Assembly (NCBI RefSeq): GCF_018860155.1
Contig: NZ_JAHKNI010000003.1
Coordinates: forward strand, 62,001 to 126,000
Origin: Nocardia albiluteola
Lineage (GTDB): Bacteria; Actinomycetota; Actinomycetes; Mycobacteriales; Mycobacteriaceae
Direction: 5' to 3'
Length of the DNA: 64,000 nucleotides
The notes under the pieces are model-generated. The model had not been told where the DNA came from, did no database searches, and saw only the letters and a program-made list of their open reading frames with translations. The translations under genes were made by a program, and so were the position numbers. Numbering within the stretch: the stretch's first letter is position 1; each line of letters opens with the position of its first letter. Below, piece by piece: positions 33,327-41,541 of this stretch.

Positions 33327-34187
33327 ATGCACTCGAAGGCTCCGACACTCCCGCCCGAACTCAGCAATCATGCACCCGTTGCGGAGACCGACAGCCGTAT
33401 TCCTGCTGTCGCGCACCGCTTTCGTGCCGTGGCTGCGCTGAACCGTCCCGGTCGTGGGCATTCTCGCCGCCCTGGCACTGCTCGTTCCCTAGCTGGGGCC
33501 ACCTGGAAATCGCGGCGGAGGCAGGTGGTGGCGGGCCTCGGTGCGCTCGGGGCTCTCGTGGTGTTCGTTGTCCCGCAGCCGGTTGCCGGGGCGGCCGTGG
33601 GTTCTGCGGGTGCGGAAAATCCCGCAGCCCGTGCGTCTGCGGCTCCGGAAAATCCCGCAGCCCGGGCGGCTGTCGCGGAGTTGACCGGAGCACATCCGGG
33701 GGCGGTCGCGATTCCGACGGATTTCGCCGACGAAATTGGATACCGGCCGGTGATCACGGACGGGCTGCTGGTCGATCCGGGTGGCGCATGTTCCTCGCCG
33801 GTGCGCTTGCCCGCCGAATTCCGGACCGCGTGCCAGGCGCACGACCTCGGCTACGACATGTTGCGCTACGCCGACGCCCACGGGCAGCCGCTGGGCCCGT
33901 GGGCGCGCCGAGCCGTCGACACCGCGCTCGAACAGCGAATGCGGAGCGCCTGCGATCACGAGCGGGAGCAGGCCCGGTGCCAGGCTATGGCCACCGTCGC
34001 GGTAAAGGCGGTGGACCTGAACTCCCGCCGTCAGAACTACGCGCCGCCCCGGCCCGAGTACCTCTTCGGGACCAAGCTCTCGGGCGAACATCTCGGCCTC
34101 GAACTCCTCGCCGTGGCCGCCCCTGTCGCACTGGTGCTCGGCGCTATCGCGCGTGCTCGTCGCCGACTGGCCCCGGCCGCAGAGTAG
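33327..34187 (+). CDS. Prokaryotic-type phospholipase A2, exported, membrane-tethered
   Basis: A 286-residue protein. After a long basic N-terminus there is a hydrophobic export segment (RRRQVVAGLGALGALVVFVV, about 61-85), a low-complexity stretch with two ENPAARA units, and then the secreted phospholipase A2 domain. That domain has CSSPVRLPAEFRTACQAHDL (about 154-173) followed by GYD, carrying the catalytic His-Asp pair and disulphide cysteines of the Streptomyces violaceoruber/fungal type. A second hydrophobic helix near 250-275 ends in RARRR, predicting a C-terminal anchor. The enzyme would release fatty acid from phospholipids outside the membrane. The exact start is uncertain; the ATG at 33327 is taken. 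Confidence 0.78.
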   Translation: MHSKAPTLPPELSNHAPVAETDSRIPAVAHRFRAVAALNRPGRGHSRRPGTARSLAGATWKSRRRQVVAGLGALGALVVFVVPQPVAGAAVGSAGAENPAARASAAPENPAARAAVAELTGAHPGAVAIPTDFADEIGYRPVITDGLLVDPGGACSSPVRLPAEFRTACQAHDLGYDMLRYADAHGQPLGPWARRAVDTALEQRMRSACDHEREQARCQAMATVAVKAVDLNSRRQNYAPPRPEYLFGTKLSGEHLGLELLAVAAPVALVLGAIARARRRLAPAAE

Positions 34188-34231
34188 CGTCCATCCGCTG
34201 CTCGGGGCCCAGCTGCAAAGCGCTCATAGAG

Positions 34232-34579
34232 TTGCTGTGCTACCTGGCCACGACCATGCCGGACGGGTCGCCGCAGCTCACCCAGACCTGGGTGGACACC
34301 GATGGCCAGCACGTGCTGATCAACAGCGTGCTCACGCACGTGAAGACGAAGAACATCCAGCGCGATCCGCGGGTGGCGCTGACGGTCACCGATCCCGAGC
34401 AGCAGCGGCGGTACTTCCAGGTGCGCGGGCGGGTGCAGGAGGTGCGGAAAGAGGGCGCGAACGAACACATCGAAAAACTCGCCCAGCGCTATCTCGGCGG
34501 CCCGTACCCCTGGTACGGCGGCCGCGACCAGGTGCGGGTCATGTTCGTCATCGAGCCGGAGCGGATCAGCGGGATCTGA
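34232..34579 (+). CDS. PPOX-class F420-dependent/FMN-binding protein, N-terminus apparently shortened
   Basis: A protein of about 115 residues with the split-barrel pyridoxamine-oxidase-like fold: YLATTMPDGSPQLTQTWVDT, KTKNIQRDPRVALTV, and YFQVRGRVQEV. Relatives such as Rv1155 have a further 15-20 residues before the first strand. Upstream DNA is open in frame but encodes nothing similar and overlaps the phospholipase gene, and only TTG 34232 or ATG 34256 are available as starts. It may be a trimmed gene whose 5' end was lost when it came to lie behind the phospholipase, 44 bases away. Confidence 0.6.
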   Translation: MLCYLATTMPDGSPQLTQTWVDTDGQHVLINSVLTHVKTKNIQRDPRVALTVTDPEQQRRYFQVRGRVQEVRKEGANEHIEKLAQRYLGGPYPWYGGRDQVRVMFVIEPERISGI

Positions 34580-34647
34580 GCCGACGGAGTCCAGTCCCGA
34601 CTCATCCAACAGGACCGGACTCCGACCAGCGGATGGACGCTACTTAT

Positions 34648-35109
34648 TCAGTGTTCGCCCGAGTCCTCGTCTCTGTCCTTGTCCTTGCCCTTGCCCCCCT
34701 TACCTTTGCCCCCGCCCTTGCCGCCCTTACCTTTGCCCTTGCCTTCACCCTTGTCCTCGTTGTCGGCACCACCCGCGCTGCCGCCATCATCAGAACTCTG
34801 CGGGTCGAAGATCTGCACGGGTTCGACAGCACCGGCCCGATTCCTGTAGTCGGTGCCCGTGGCACCACTGAGCAACCTGCCTGTGTCGTGCCGTCCGTCA
34901 CGGGCCTTCCCGGTGCGATCATCAACGGTCGCGTTCATCGGTGCAGGCTTCTCAGCTTGGGCCAAGGTCTTGCCGGACTCCGGAGCGGTTTGCTTCCCCA
35001 CTCGCCCTTCTCCCGATCCCGGGTCCAACACCTGGGCGGTGGCCACGCCTGCGGACAGGAAGACGGACAGGATGCCGACCGCGGCGGCGGTCGCGATTTT
35101 GTGAATCAA
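34648..35109 (-). CDS. Small exported protein with Lys/Gly-rich tail
   Basis: A 153-residue protein of unknown family. A TTG at 35109, eight bases after AGAAGGGG, gives a clean signal peptide (MIHKIATAAAVGILSVFLSA, cut near ATA/Q). The middle is hydrophilic and disordered. The last 45 residues are low-complexity, alternating lysine and glycine and then Asp/Glu-rich (DKDRDEDSGEH). The pattern suggests a surface polyelectrolyte that could bind nucleic acid, teichoic or mycolate-layer components, or a metal; none of this is shown. It is a single gene divergent from gcvP. Confidence 0.6.
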   Translation of the reverse strand: MIHKIATAAAVGILSVFLSAGVATAQVLDPGSGEGRVGKQTAPESGKTLAQAEKPAPMNATVDDRTGKARDGRHDTGRLLSGATGTDYRNRAGAVEPVQIFDPQSSDDGGSAGGADNEDKGEGKGKGKGGKGGGKGKGGKGKDKDRDEDSGEH

Positions 35110-35393
35110 ACGTATAGCCCCTTCTCGTGCCGGAAGTGGTACGTGTGCGATCAACCGATCCAGCCTAAAAGCGGGCAGAAGCCTCGTCCCTGACCCTCAG
35201 TCCTGCGGCGATTCCCGCTATCGGGGGGGCGGAGGGTAATCCGAGACTTTCTCCTGTGGAGTTACCCATGTGCCAACGAGATCAGTTGGCTTGTTGGCGC
35301 CGCACCGCGCAGTGCGCCGGGGCTCGAGTCGGAGATCGGTGGTTGGCGGGGTCGGTAATACGTTCGACATGTGAACCGGCTTAGACTGGCAGT

Positions 35394-35590
35394 GCGTCGA
35401 CGCCGTGCGGGAGAGTCCCGGGTTCGCCCGGGCGCCGAAGGAGCAGCACCTCCCCGTCAATCTCTCAGGCACAAGGGACCGTGCGGACTTTCGACGCCTC
35501 TGGAAAGCGATGGCCGCACACAATGCGGACCATCCGCCCATGGGGAAAGGGATGCGCGCATCCCGAATCTCTCAGGCGCCACGACAGAGG
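35394..35590 (+). ncRNA. Tandem glycine riboswitch upstream of gcvP
   Basis: Two glycine aptamers lie in series. Aptamer 1 (35394-35497) has P1 GCGTCGA/TCGACGC, GGGAGAG, a CCCGGG-TTCG-CCCGGG-type hairpin, GCGCCGAAGGAGCA, AATCTCTCAGG and AAGGGACCGTGCGG. Aptamer 2 (35497-35590) has P1 CCTCTG/CAGAGG, GGAAAGC, a GATGG/CCATC hairpin, CGCCCATGGGGAAAG and AATCTCTCAGGCGCC. The core of aptamer 2 reads GCCCAT where GCCGAA is usual. It would switch gcvP on when glycine is abundant. No other gene-sized feature lies between 35110 and 35646. Confidence 0.92.
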
Positions 35591-35646
35591 GGGAGGGCCC
35601 GATAGTCGACCCCGGTCGACACCCGCCCGAGCCCCTGGGAGCTGCC

Positions 35647-38490
35647 GTGACCCGACCCTTCGCCGACCGCCACATCGGCCCCGACTCCGCGGGCCTGGAC
35701 CGCATTCTCGACGTTGTCGGCGTGCGCACGCTCGACGAGCTGGCCGGGCGGGCCCTGCCCGCGAACATTCTCGACGATCCGGCCGCGACCGGACTGGCCG
35801 GGCTACCGCCCGCCGCGTCCGAGCACGAGGTGCTGGCCGAACTCGCGGCGCTGGCCCACTCGAACGCCGTGGCCACCTCGATGATCGGCCTGGGCTACTA
35901 CGACACGCTCACCCCGCCGGTGCTGGTGCGCAATCTGCTGGAGAATCCGGCCTGGTACACCGCCTACACGCCGTACCAGCCGGAGATCAGCCAGGGCAGG
36001 CTCGAGGCGCTGCTCAACTTCCAGACCATGGTCTCGGATCTGACCGGGATGGACGTCGCGAACGCGTCCATGCTCGACGAGGCGACTGCGGCCGCGGAGG
36101 CGATGACGCTGCTGCACCGCGCGAATCGGGGGAGCAAATCCCTGCGGCTGCTGATCGATGCGGACCTGTTCCCGCAGACCCGCACCGTGCTGTACACCCG
36201 CGCGGAGCCCCTGGGGATCGAGATCGTCGAGGCCGATCTGAGCGCGGGCGTACTGCCCGAGGGCGAGTTCTTCGGCGTGCTGCTGCAGGCGCCCGGCGCC
36301 TCGGGCCGCATCGTCGACTGGACGGCGCTGATCGCCGCGGCGCACGAGCGGGGTGCGCTGGTGGCCACGGGCGCCGACCTGCTCGCGCTGACCCTTATCA
36401 CGCCGCCGGGCGAGCAGGGCGCGGACGTATGTTTCGGCACCACACAGCGTTTCGGCGTGCCGATGGGCTTCGGTGGCCCGCACGCCGGATATCTCGCGGT
36501 GCGCACCGCGCATGCGCGTCAGCTGCCCGGGCGCCTGGTGGGTGTGTCGGTCGACGCCGACGGCAACACCGCCTATCGCCTGGCGCTGCAGACCCGCGAA
36601 CAACACATCCGCCGCGAGAAGGCGACCTCGAACATCTGCACCGCGCAGGTGTTGCTGGCGATCGTGGCCGCGATGTACGCCTCGTACCACGGCGCCGACG
36701 GGCTGCGCGCGATCGCGCGGCGGGTGCACGGGCACGCCCGCTCGCTCGCCGCGGGGCTGACCGCCGCGGACTCCGAAGCCGTTGTGCACGAACGGTTCTT
36801 CGACACCGTGCTGGTGCGGGTGCCCGGCGGCGCGGAGGCCGTGGTGGCCAAGGCGCAGGGCCGGGGGATCAATCTGCGCCTGGTGGACCACGACCACGTG
36901 TCGGTCGCCTGCGACGAGGCGACCACGGCTGCCCATGTGGCGGTGGTGCTCGAATCCTTCGGCGCCACACCCGATTCCGGTGCGGAGGCAGAGTCCGAGA
37001 TGGTGGGGGCGTCCGCGATCGAGGACCGCACGTCGGAATTCCTGACCCATCCGGCGTTCACCCTGTACCACACCGAGACCGCGATGCTGCGGTATCTGCG
37101 ACGGCTCTCGGACAAGGATATCGCGCTGGACCGCAGCATGATTCCGCTCGGCTCCTGCACCATGAAGCTGAACGCGGCCGCGGAGATGGAGCCGATCACC
37201 TGGCCGGGATTCGCCCGCCTGCATCCCTATGCGCCGGAACACGACGCGCCCGGCATCCTGCGGGTGATCGAGGATCTCGAGGCCTGGCTGTGCGCGATCA
37301 CCGGCTACGACCGGGTCAGCCTGCAGCCCAACGCCGGGAGCCAGGGCGAGTACGCGGGTCTGCTGGCGATCCGCCGCTACCACGTGGATCGCGGTGACAC
37401 GCATCGGGATACCTGTCTGATCCCGTCCAGCGCGCACGGCACCAACGCCGCGTCGGCGGCGATGGCCGGACTGCGCGTGGAGGTCGTGAAGTGCCGTGCG
37501 AACGGCGATGTCGACCTCGACGATCTGCGCGCGAAGATCGCCGACCACGCGGACCGGCTGGCCTGCATCATGATCACCTACCCGTCCACACATGGCGTCT
37601 ACGAGCAGGAGGTCGCCGAGCTGTGCGCGCTGGTGCACGACGCCGGCGGCCAGGTGTACGTGGACGGCGCGAATCTGAATGCCCTTGTCGGACTTGCCCG
37701 TCCGGGCCGGTTCGGCGGTGACGTGTCGCATCTGAACCTGCACAAGACCTTCTGCATTCCGCACGGCGGCGGCGGTCCGGGCGTCGGCCCCGTGGCTGTG
37801 CGCGAGCACCTGGCGCCGTACCTGCCCGGTGATCCGCTCGAGCCGGGTTCGCACGCGGTGTCGGCGGCACGCTATGGTTCCGCGTCGATCCTGCCGATCA
37901 CCTGGGCCTACATTCGCATGATGGGCGCGGACGGCCTGCGCCGGGCCACCCTGACCGCGATCGCCTCGGCCAATTACATTGCGCGGCGGCTGGATCCGCA
38001 CTTCCCGGTGCTGTACACGGGCGCTGGGGGAGCGGTCGCTCACGAATGCATCCTGGACCTGCGCGAGATCACCAAGCGCACGGGCGTCACGGTCGACGAT
38101 GTGGCCAAGCGCCTGGCGGACTACGGATTCCACGCGCCGACCATGAGCTTCCCGGTCGCGGGCACCCTGATGGTGGAGCCCACCGAGAGCGAGGATCTGC
38201 ACGAGATCGACGCGTTCATCGACGCCATGATCGCCATCAAGGCCGAGATCGACCAGGTCGAGGCCGGGGTCTGGCCGGTCGCGGAGAGCCCCCTGCGCGG
38301 CGCCCCGCACACCGCGGCGTGCCTGGTCGGGGAGTGGACGCACCCCTACAGTCGCGAAACGGCGGTCTACCCGCAGGGCCTGGGCTCGGCCCGCGCGAAG
38401 GTCTGGCCCTCGGTGCGCCGCATCGACGGTGCGTACGGCGACCGCAACCTGGTCTGCAGCTGCCCGCCGCTCGAGGCGTACGCCGACTGA
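35647..38490 (+). CDS. gcvP: Glycine dehydrogenase (decarboxylating), P protein
   Basis: A 947-residue PLP enzyme of the glycine cleavage system, called gcvB in mycobacteria. It decarboxylates glycine and loads the aminomethyl group on GcvH. The N-terminal half begins [10 protein letters not shown]. The C-terminal catalytic half contains [32 protein letters not shown] and the PLP lysine in [19 protein letters not shown] near 698. The GTG at 35647 follows GGGAG; earlier in-frame codons fall inside the riboswitch. Glycine-induced expression is expected from the tandem riboswitch. It ends at a strong stem-loop. Confidence 0.96.
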   Translation: MTRPFADRHIGPDSAGLDRILDVVGVRTLDELAGRALPANILDDPAATGLAGLPPAASEHEVLAELAALAHSNAVATSMIGLGYYDTLTPPVLVRNLLENPAWYTAYTPYQPEISQGRLEALLNFQTMVSDLTGMDVANASMLDEATAAAEAMTLLHRANRGSKSLRLLIDADLFPQTRTVLYTRAEPLGIEIVEADLSAGVLPEGEFFGVLLQAPGASGRIVDWTALIAAAHERGALVATGADLLALTLITPPGEQGADVCFGTTQRFGVPMGFGGPHAGYLAVRTAHARQLPGRLVGVSVDADGNTAYRLALQTREQHIRREKATSNICTAQVLLAIVAAMYASYHGADGLRAIARRVHGHARSLAAGLTAADSEAVVHERFFDTVLVRVPGGAEAVVAKAQGRGINLRLVDHDHVSVACDEATTAAHVAVVLESFGATPDSGAEAESEMVGASAIEDRTSEFLTHPAFTLYHTETAMLRYLRRLSDKDIALDRSMIPLGSCTMKLNAAAEMEPITWPGFARLHPYAPEHDAPGILRVIEDLEAWLCAITGYDRVSLQPNAGSQGEYAGLLAIRRYHVDRGDTHRDTCLIPSSAHGTNAASAAMAGLRVEVVKCRANGDVDLDDLRAKIADHADRLACIMITYPSTHGVYEQEVAELCALVHDAGGQVYVDGANLNALVGLARPGRFGGDVSHLNLHKTFCIPHGGGGPGVGPVAVREHLAPYLPGDPLEPGSHAVSAARYGSASILPITWAYIRMMGADGLRRATLTAIASANYIARRLDPHFPVLYTGAGGAVAHECILDLREITKRTGVTVDDVAKRLADYGFHAPTMSFPVAGTLMVEPTESEDLHEIDAFIDAMIAIKAEIDQVEAGVWPVAESPLRGAPHTAACLVGEWTHPYSRETAVYPQGLGSARAKVWPSVRRIDGAYGDRNLVCSCPPLEAYAD

Positions 38491-38499
38491 GCCGCCCGA

Positions 38500-38527
38500 C
38501 CGGCGCCCGCGACCGGGCGGGCGCCGG
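38500..38527. terminator. Bidirectional stem-loop between gcvP and the VWA gene
   Basis: CCGGCGCCCGC and GCGGGCGCCGG form a perfect 11-bp stem with a 6-base loop between converging stop codons. It has no T tract on either side. Confidence 0.65.
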
Positions 38528-38529
38528 AC

Positions 38530-40200
38530 TCAGGGGGCGGTGAGCGCGTTGTTGATCGCGGTGCCGAAGGCCAGGTTGTCCGAGGTGGCGACCTTGGTGT
38601 AGGTGCCACCGGTCTTCTGTGTCAGTGTCTGCAGGGTCGCCGCGCCCTGGCCGCCGATGACGATGACGTCGATGCGGACCGGGTGGGCCGGATCCATCGC
38701 GGCGGTGATGTCGGAGATCAGCTGGGTGCCGGTGAGCGAGGAGTCGTCGTTCGGGCCGGCGGTGACCAGCAGCACCTTGTTGGTCCGGCCGGCGCCGAAG
38801 TTGCTCACCGCGGCCTTGTACGCCGCCTCGAGGGCCGGATAGGTGTGGTCCGAGTGCGACTCGGTGGCCGTGACCTGGCCGAGGGCTTGGGCCAGATCCG
38901 AGCGATGCTGCTGGGTGAGCGGGGCGGTCTTGGACACGACGCGGTACGGCTCACCGTCGATGTCCTCGGCATAGGTCCACGCACCGAGCCCGAAATCGCC
39001 GGGCATGGTGTCCAGAGTGGAGCTGATCGCGCCGACCGTGTTGTTCAGCCGAGTCATCGAGCCGTCGTTGGCCCCCATCGCCGCGGACGTGTCGATGAGC
39101 ACGGTGGACTGCACGCCGAGCACCGGGTTCGCGAGTACCGAATGAACCTGGTCGAGAACCGATTTGGCCGGGACCGGCACGGGCTGCGGTGGCGCGGCGG
39201 AGAATCCGGCGGCGGCGAACAGTTGCTGCTGCGCGGGCGCGCGCAGATAGTCGGCGAACATGCCCGCGACGACCTGCTGGGTCTGATCGACCCAGGTACC
39301 GGTGAGCAGGGCGGCCGGGTGGTCGGCGACCGGATCGGATCCGGTGGGCCGGTATTCGGCCAGACCGCCCCGCGATTTCAGTTGCTGTTCACTAACTGCG
39401 ACCGCGTGGATGGCTGCGTTCGAGGGGGGTGAAGCGGTGCCCACCGTGGTCAGCGCGGTGAGCGTATCGCCGACCTGCGGTGCGCCCTGGGCCAGCCGGG
39501 AGATTGCGGAGACCACCTGTCCGGACTTGGCGGACTCGTCGTTCAGCGGGTCCGAGCCCGAGACCGCGGCCCCGACGGCGGCGGCCGCGGCCACGGTGTC
39601 GTCCCCCGTAGGCATCGCCATGCGCAGCCCGCCCCAGCCGCTCAGGCCGACCTGGCTCAGCGACCCCTGCTGCAGCTTGGGCAGGTCCGACCAGCCGATC
39701 TTGTTGCTCGTCAGGGCCTGGCGCAGCTGGTCCGGCACGGCGAGCACGATCGGGCTCACCGCCACCGCCGCCGGGGTCCCCTCGATGACGCCGGGGATCC
39801 GCATGGCCTGGACCGACCGCGAAGAGTCCGGGATCCAGAGGGCCGGGGGCGCGCCCAGTTTGGTGTCCCAGGACTTGCCGGCGAACCCCGCCACCATGGC
39901 CGCCGACGCCTGCGGGTTCACCGCGACGGTGATGCAGTGGTCGCGGACGTGCGGTTTCGTGGCGTTGTACCGATCGGCGGCCGCGCGCACCTGGGTGGCG
40001 ATATCCGGATCCACGGTGACATTCACGGTCGAGGGGCCCTCGACACATTCACCGGCCGCGTCGCGGCTCTGCGCGGCCGAGTGCCGCCCCAGCCAGAACC
40101 AGCCGACAACCGCCACCACCAGCAACAGCACCGCGACCACGATGATAACTAGACCTTTGCTGACGCCTCGTGATCCGCCTGCACTGCGATGTGTACCCAC
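38530..40200 (-). CDS. Membrane-anchored substrate-binding/VWA-domain protein, Rv1836c-like
   Basis: A 556-residue protein with one N-terminal membrane helix (about 15-38, GLVIIVVAVLLLVVAVVGWFW) and the rest outside. Residues 50-320 look like a type-II extracellular binding fold (SWDTKLGAPPALWIPDSSRS). Residues 350-550 form a von Willebrand A domain whose first metal-site motif is DTSAAMG near 367, where DxSxS is canonical, and TAGPNDDSS later. Position next to glcB matches M. tuberculosis Rv1836c. The role is unknown; adhesion or a surface complex is plausible. The start is GTG. Confidence 0.8.
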   Translation of the reverse strand: MGTHRSAGGSRGVSKGLVIIVVAVLLLVVAVVGWFWLGRHSAAQSRDAAGECVEGPSTVNVTVDPDIATQVRAAADRYNATKPHVRDHCITVAVNPQASAAMVAGFAGKSWDTKLGAPPALWIPDSSRSVQAMRIPGVIEGTPAAVAVSPIVLAVPDQLRQALTSNKIGWSDLPKLQQGSLSQVGLSGWGGLRMAMPTGDDTVAAAAAVGAAVSGSDPLNDESAKSGQVVSAISRLAQGAPQVGDTLTALTTVGTASPPSNAAIHAVAVSEQQLKSRGGLAEYRPTGSDPVADHPAALLTGTWVDQTQQVVAGMFADYLRAPAQQQLFAAAGFSAAPPQPVPVPAKSVLDQVHSVLANPVLGVQSTVLIDTSAAMGANDGSMTRLNNTVGAISSTLDTMPGDFGLGAWTYAEDIDGEPYRVVSKTAPLTQQHRSDLAQALGQVTATESHSDHTYPALEAAYKAAVSNFGAGRTNKVLLVTAGPNDDSSLTGTQLISDITAAMDPAHPVRIDVIVIGGQGAATLQTLTQKTGGTYTKVATSDNLAFGTAINNALTAP

Positions 40201-40285
40201 GGCGATCAGTGTATGGTCATGCGAAAATGGTCGCGCCGGACGGCCACCGTCCCGGCGCCACCGGGGCGCCGGGACGGTTCGGCTC

Positions 40286-40546
40286 TCATTCGCGGATCAG
40301 GCGCCCGCGGTCGTACTCGTGGCCGCCCCAGACGCCGGACTGGCCGGTGCGCGAGGCGAACTCGCCGCACTGGCGCCGGATGGGGCAGCCGGCGCAGATG
40401 CCGCGGGCGTACTCGAAATCCTGCGACGGGTACGGGAACCACGCATCGTGATTCGGGTCACCCCGGCAGGCCGCGGCCTGCCAGTCCTTCGCGTCCGAGA
40501 GCGGGAACAGATCCACCAGGGTCGGCTCCTGCACTGCGATTGTCAT
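40286..40546 (-). CDS. WhiB-family iron-sulfur regulator
   Basis: An 86-residue WhiB-like protein with the four cluster ligands Cys27, Cys51, Cys54 and Cys60 (CRGDP; CAGCPIRRQC) and the GVWGG turn followed by a basic end. These proteins bind a 4Fe-4S cluster, respond to oxygen or nitric oxide, and regulate transcription with the main sigma factor. AAAGGAGGGG gives a very strong ribosome-binding site. It lies 24 bases downstream of the HNH gene, so the two may be cotranscribed. Which WhiB class it belongs to cannot be decided by eye. Confidence 0.93.
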   Translation of the reverse strand: MTIAVQEPTLVDLFPLSDAKDWQAAACRGDPNHDAWFPYPSQDFEYARGICAGCPIRRQCGEFASRTGQSGVWGGHEYDRGRLIRE

Positions 40547-40570
40547 ATCGGATCCCCTCCTTTCCCGGGG

Positions 40571-41128
40571 TTACGTGGCGGCCAGGTCCTTCCAGATCCG
40601 CCGTTGGGTTCGGGCCATCTCGTCGGGTGCCTTGGGCTCCCACAGCAACCGCATCCCGGCCTCCTCGGGCGTGCGGTCCGCCTTGCGGGTGTTGCAGGGC
40701 GAGCAGGCGGCGATGAGGTTGGACCAGGTGTTCGGCCCGCCACGGCTGCGGGGGCGAATGTGGTCCACCGTGCGGGCCCAGCCGGCGCAGTATCCGCACC
40801 GGTGGTCGTCGCGGCGCAGAATCCCGGCGAGGGTGGCGCGGCTCTCGTCGTCGTGCACCAGGACGCGGTGCTCCAGGTAGACGTAGCGCCGCAGCCGAAT
40901 CGTCTCGGGGAGCACGACTTCCACGTGCTTGGAGCGGATCGGGAACCGCGGCTCGCGCTCGGCGACTGTCTCCGCGGCGCCGGTGATGAGCAGCACCACG
41001 GCCCGGTCGGCGGCGATCTCGGTGAGCGCCTCGTAGGAGGCGTTGAGCACCAGCACGCCGGCGTTTATCCAGTTGTCGGGGGTGGGGGCCGCGTCTGCGG
41101 CACGACGGAAGGTCATGGGTGTCACCAT
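40571..41128 (-). CDS. HNH endonuclease-family protein
   Basis: A 185-residue protein with a C-terminal HNH nuclease motif: CGYCAGWARTVDHIRPRSRG followed by NLIAACSPCNTRK (about 115-150). The two CxxC-like pairs bind zinc and the His-Asn-His residues bind the catalytic metal. The N-terminal half (VLVLNASYEALTEIAADRAV) is typical of a widespread actinobacterial stand-alone group whose function is unknown. There is no restriction methyltransferase nearby. The start may be ATG 41128 or ATG 41116; neither has a strong ribosome-binding site. It probably shares a transcript with whiB. Confidence 0.87.
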   Translation of the reverse strand: MVTPMTFRRAADAAPTPDNWINAGVLVLNASYEALTEIAADRAVVLLITGAAETVAEREPRFPIRSKHVEVVLPETIRLRRYVYLEHRVLVHDDESRATLAGILRRDDHRCGYCAGWARTVDHIRPRSRGGPNTWSNLIAACSPCNTRKADRTPEEAGMRLLWEPKAPDEMARTQRRIWKDLAAT

Positions 41129-41541
41129 GTTTCGTGAAGAGGCGGAGCGGGAAGGGTGGCCTGGAATCAGGCTGGCAATGCGAGGTGGCCGAGCTTCCGG
41201 GCTCCGCGCTCATCGCACGCCGCGTAAAGCCGCTGCGGGACAGGGGTACTCATTGACAGAGGATTGGTCTCCGGGGACATCAGCCACCTCCTTCCGGTGC
41301 TCGCCGAACAGTGCACGGCCCCGCGCCCGGCGGGGTCGTTGATTCATCGTCTTCATGGTGGCACAGCGTTAGCGCGTTGTCGGGTTATTTTTTTGCCCCA
41401 CCCGCGACCGTGCGACAGGTGCAGCATGCGGGCGGTCGGATTTATTCCCGGCCACTCGGTTTTATTCCCGGCCAGCCACTCGGTCACAGTGTGGAAAACG
41501 AGTGGCATTTCTCAGGCTGGTGGGCGATACGATCGAATTAC
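41129..41541. other. Intergenic region between HNH and lipase 3
   Basis: No gene is supported over about 410 bases. Features are a T-rich run near 41384-41394 (GTTATTTTTTTGCC) and a duplicated 20-base unit at 41441. A -10-like TACGAT (41527-41532) precedes the lipase start. Confidence 0.5.
41441..41484. repeat. Short direct repeat before lipase 3
   Basis: TTTATTCCCGGCCACTCGGT at 41441-41460 is followed immediately by the same unit carrying a 4-base AGCC insertion (41461-41484). It is probably a slippage product; a role in lipase 3 expression is possible but unsupported. Confidence 0.7.

Noticed and set aside
35803-38343. An 846-codon open frame on the minus strand.
   Set aside because: It is the shadow of gcvP, whose protein is unmistakable.
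40571-41128. HNH protein considered as part of a restriction or homing system.
   Set aside because: No methyltransferase, intron, intein or repeat context; it belongs to a common stand-alone actinobacterial group.
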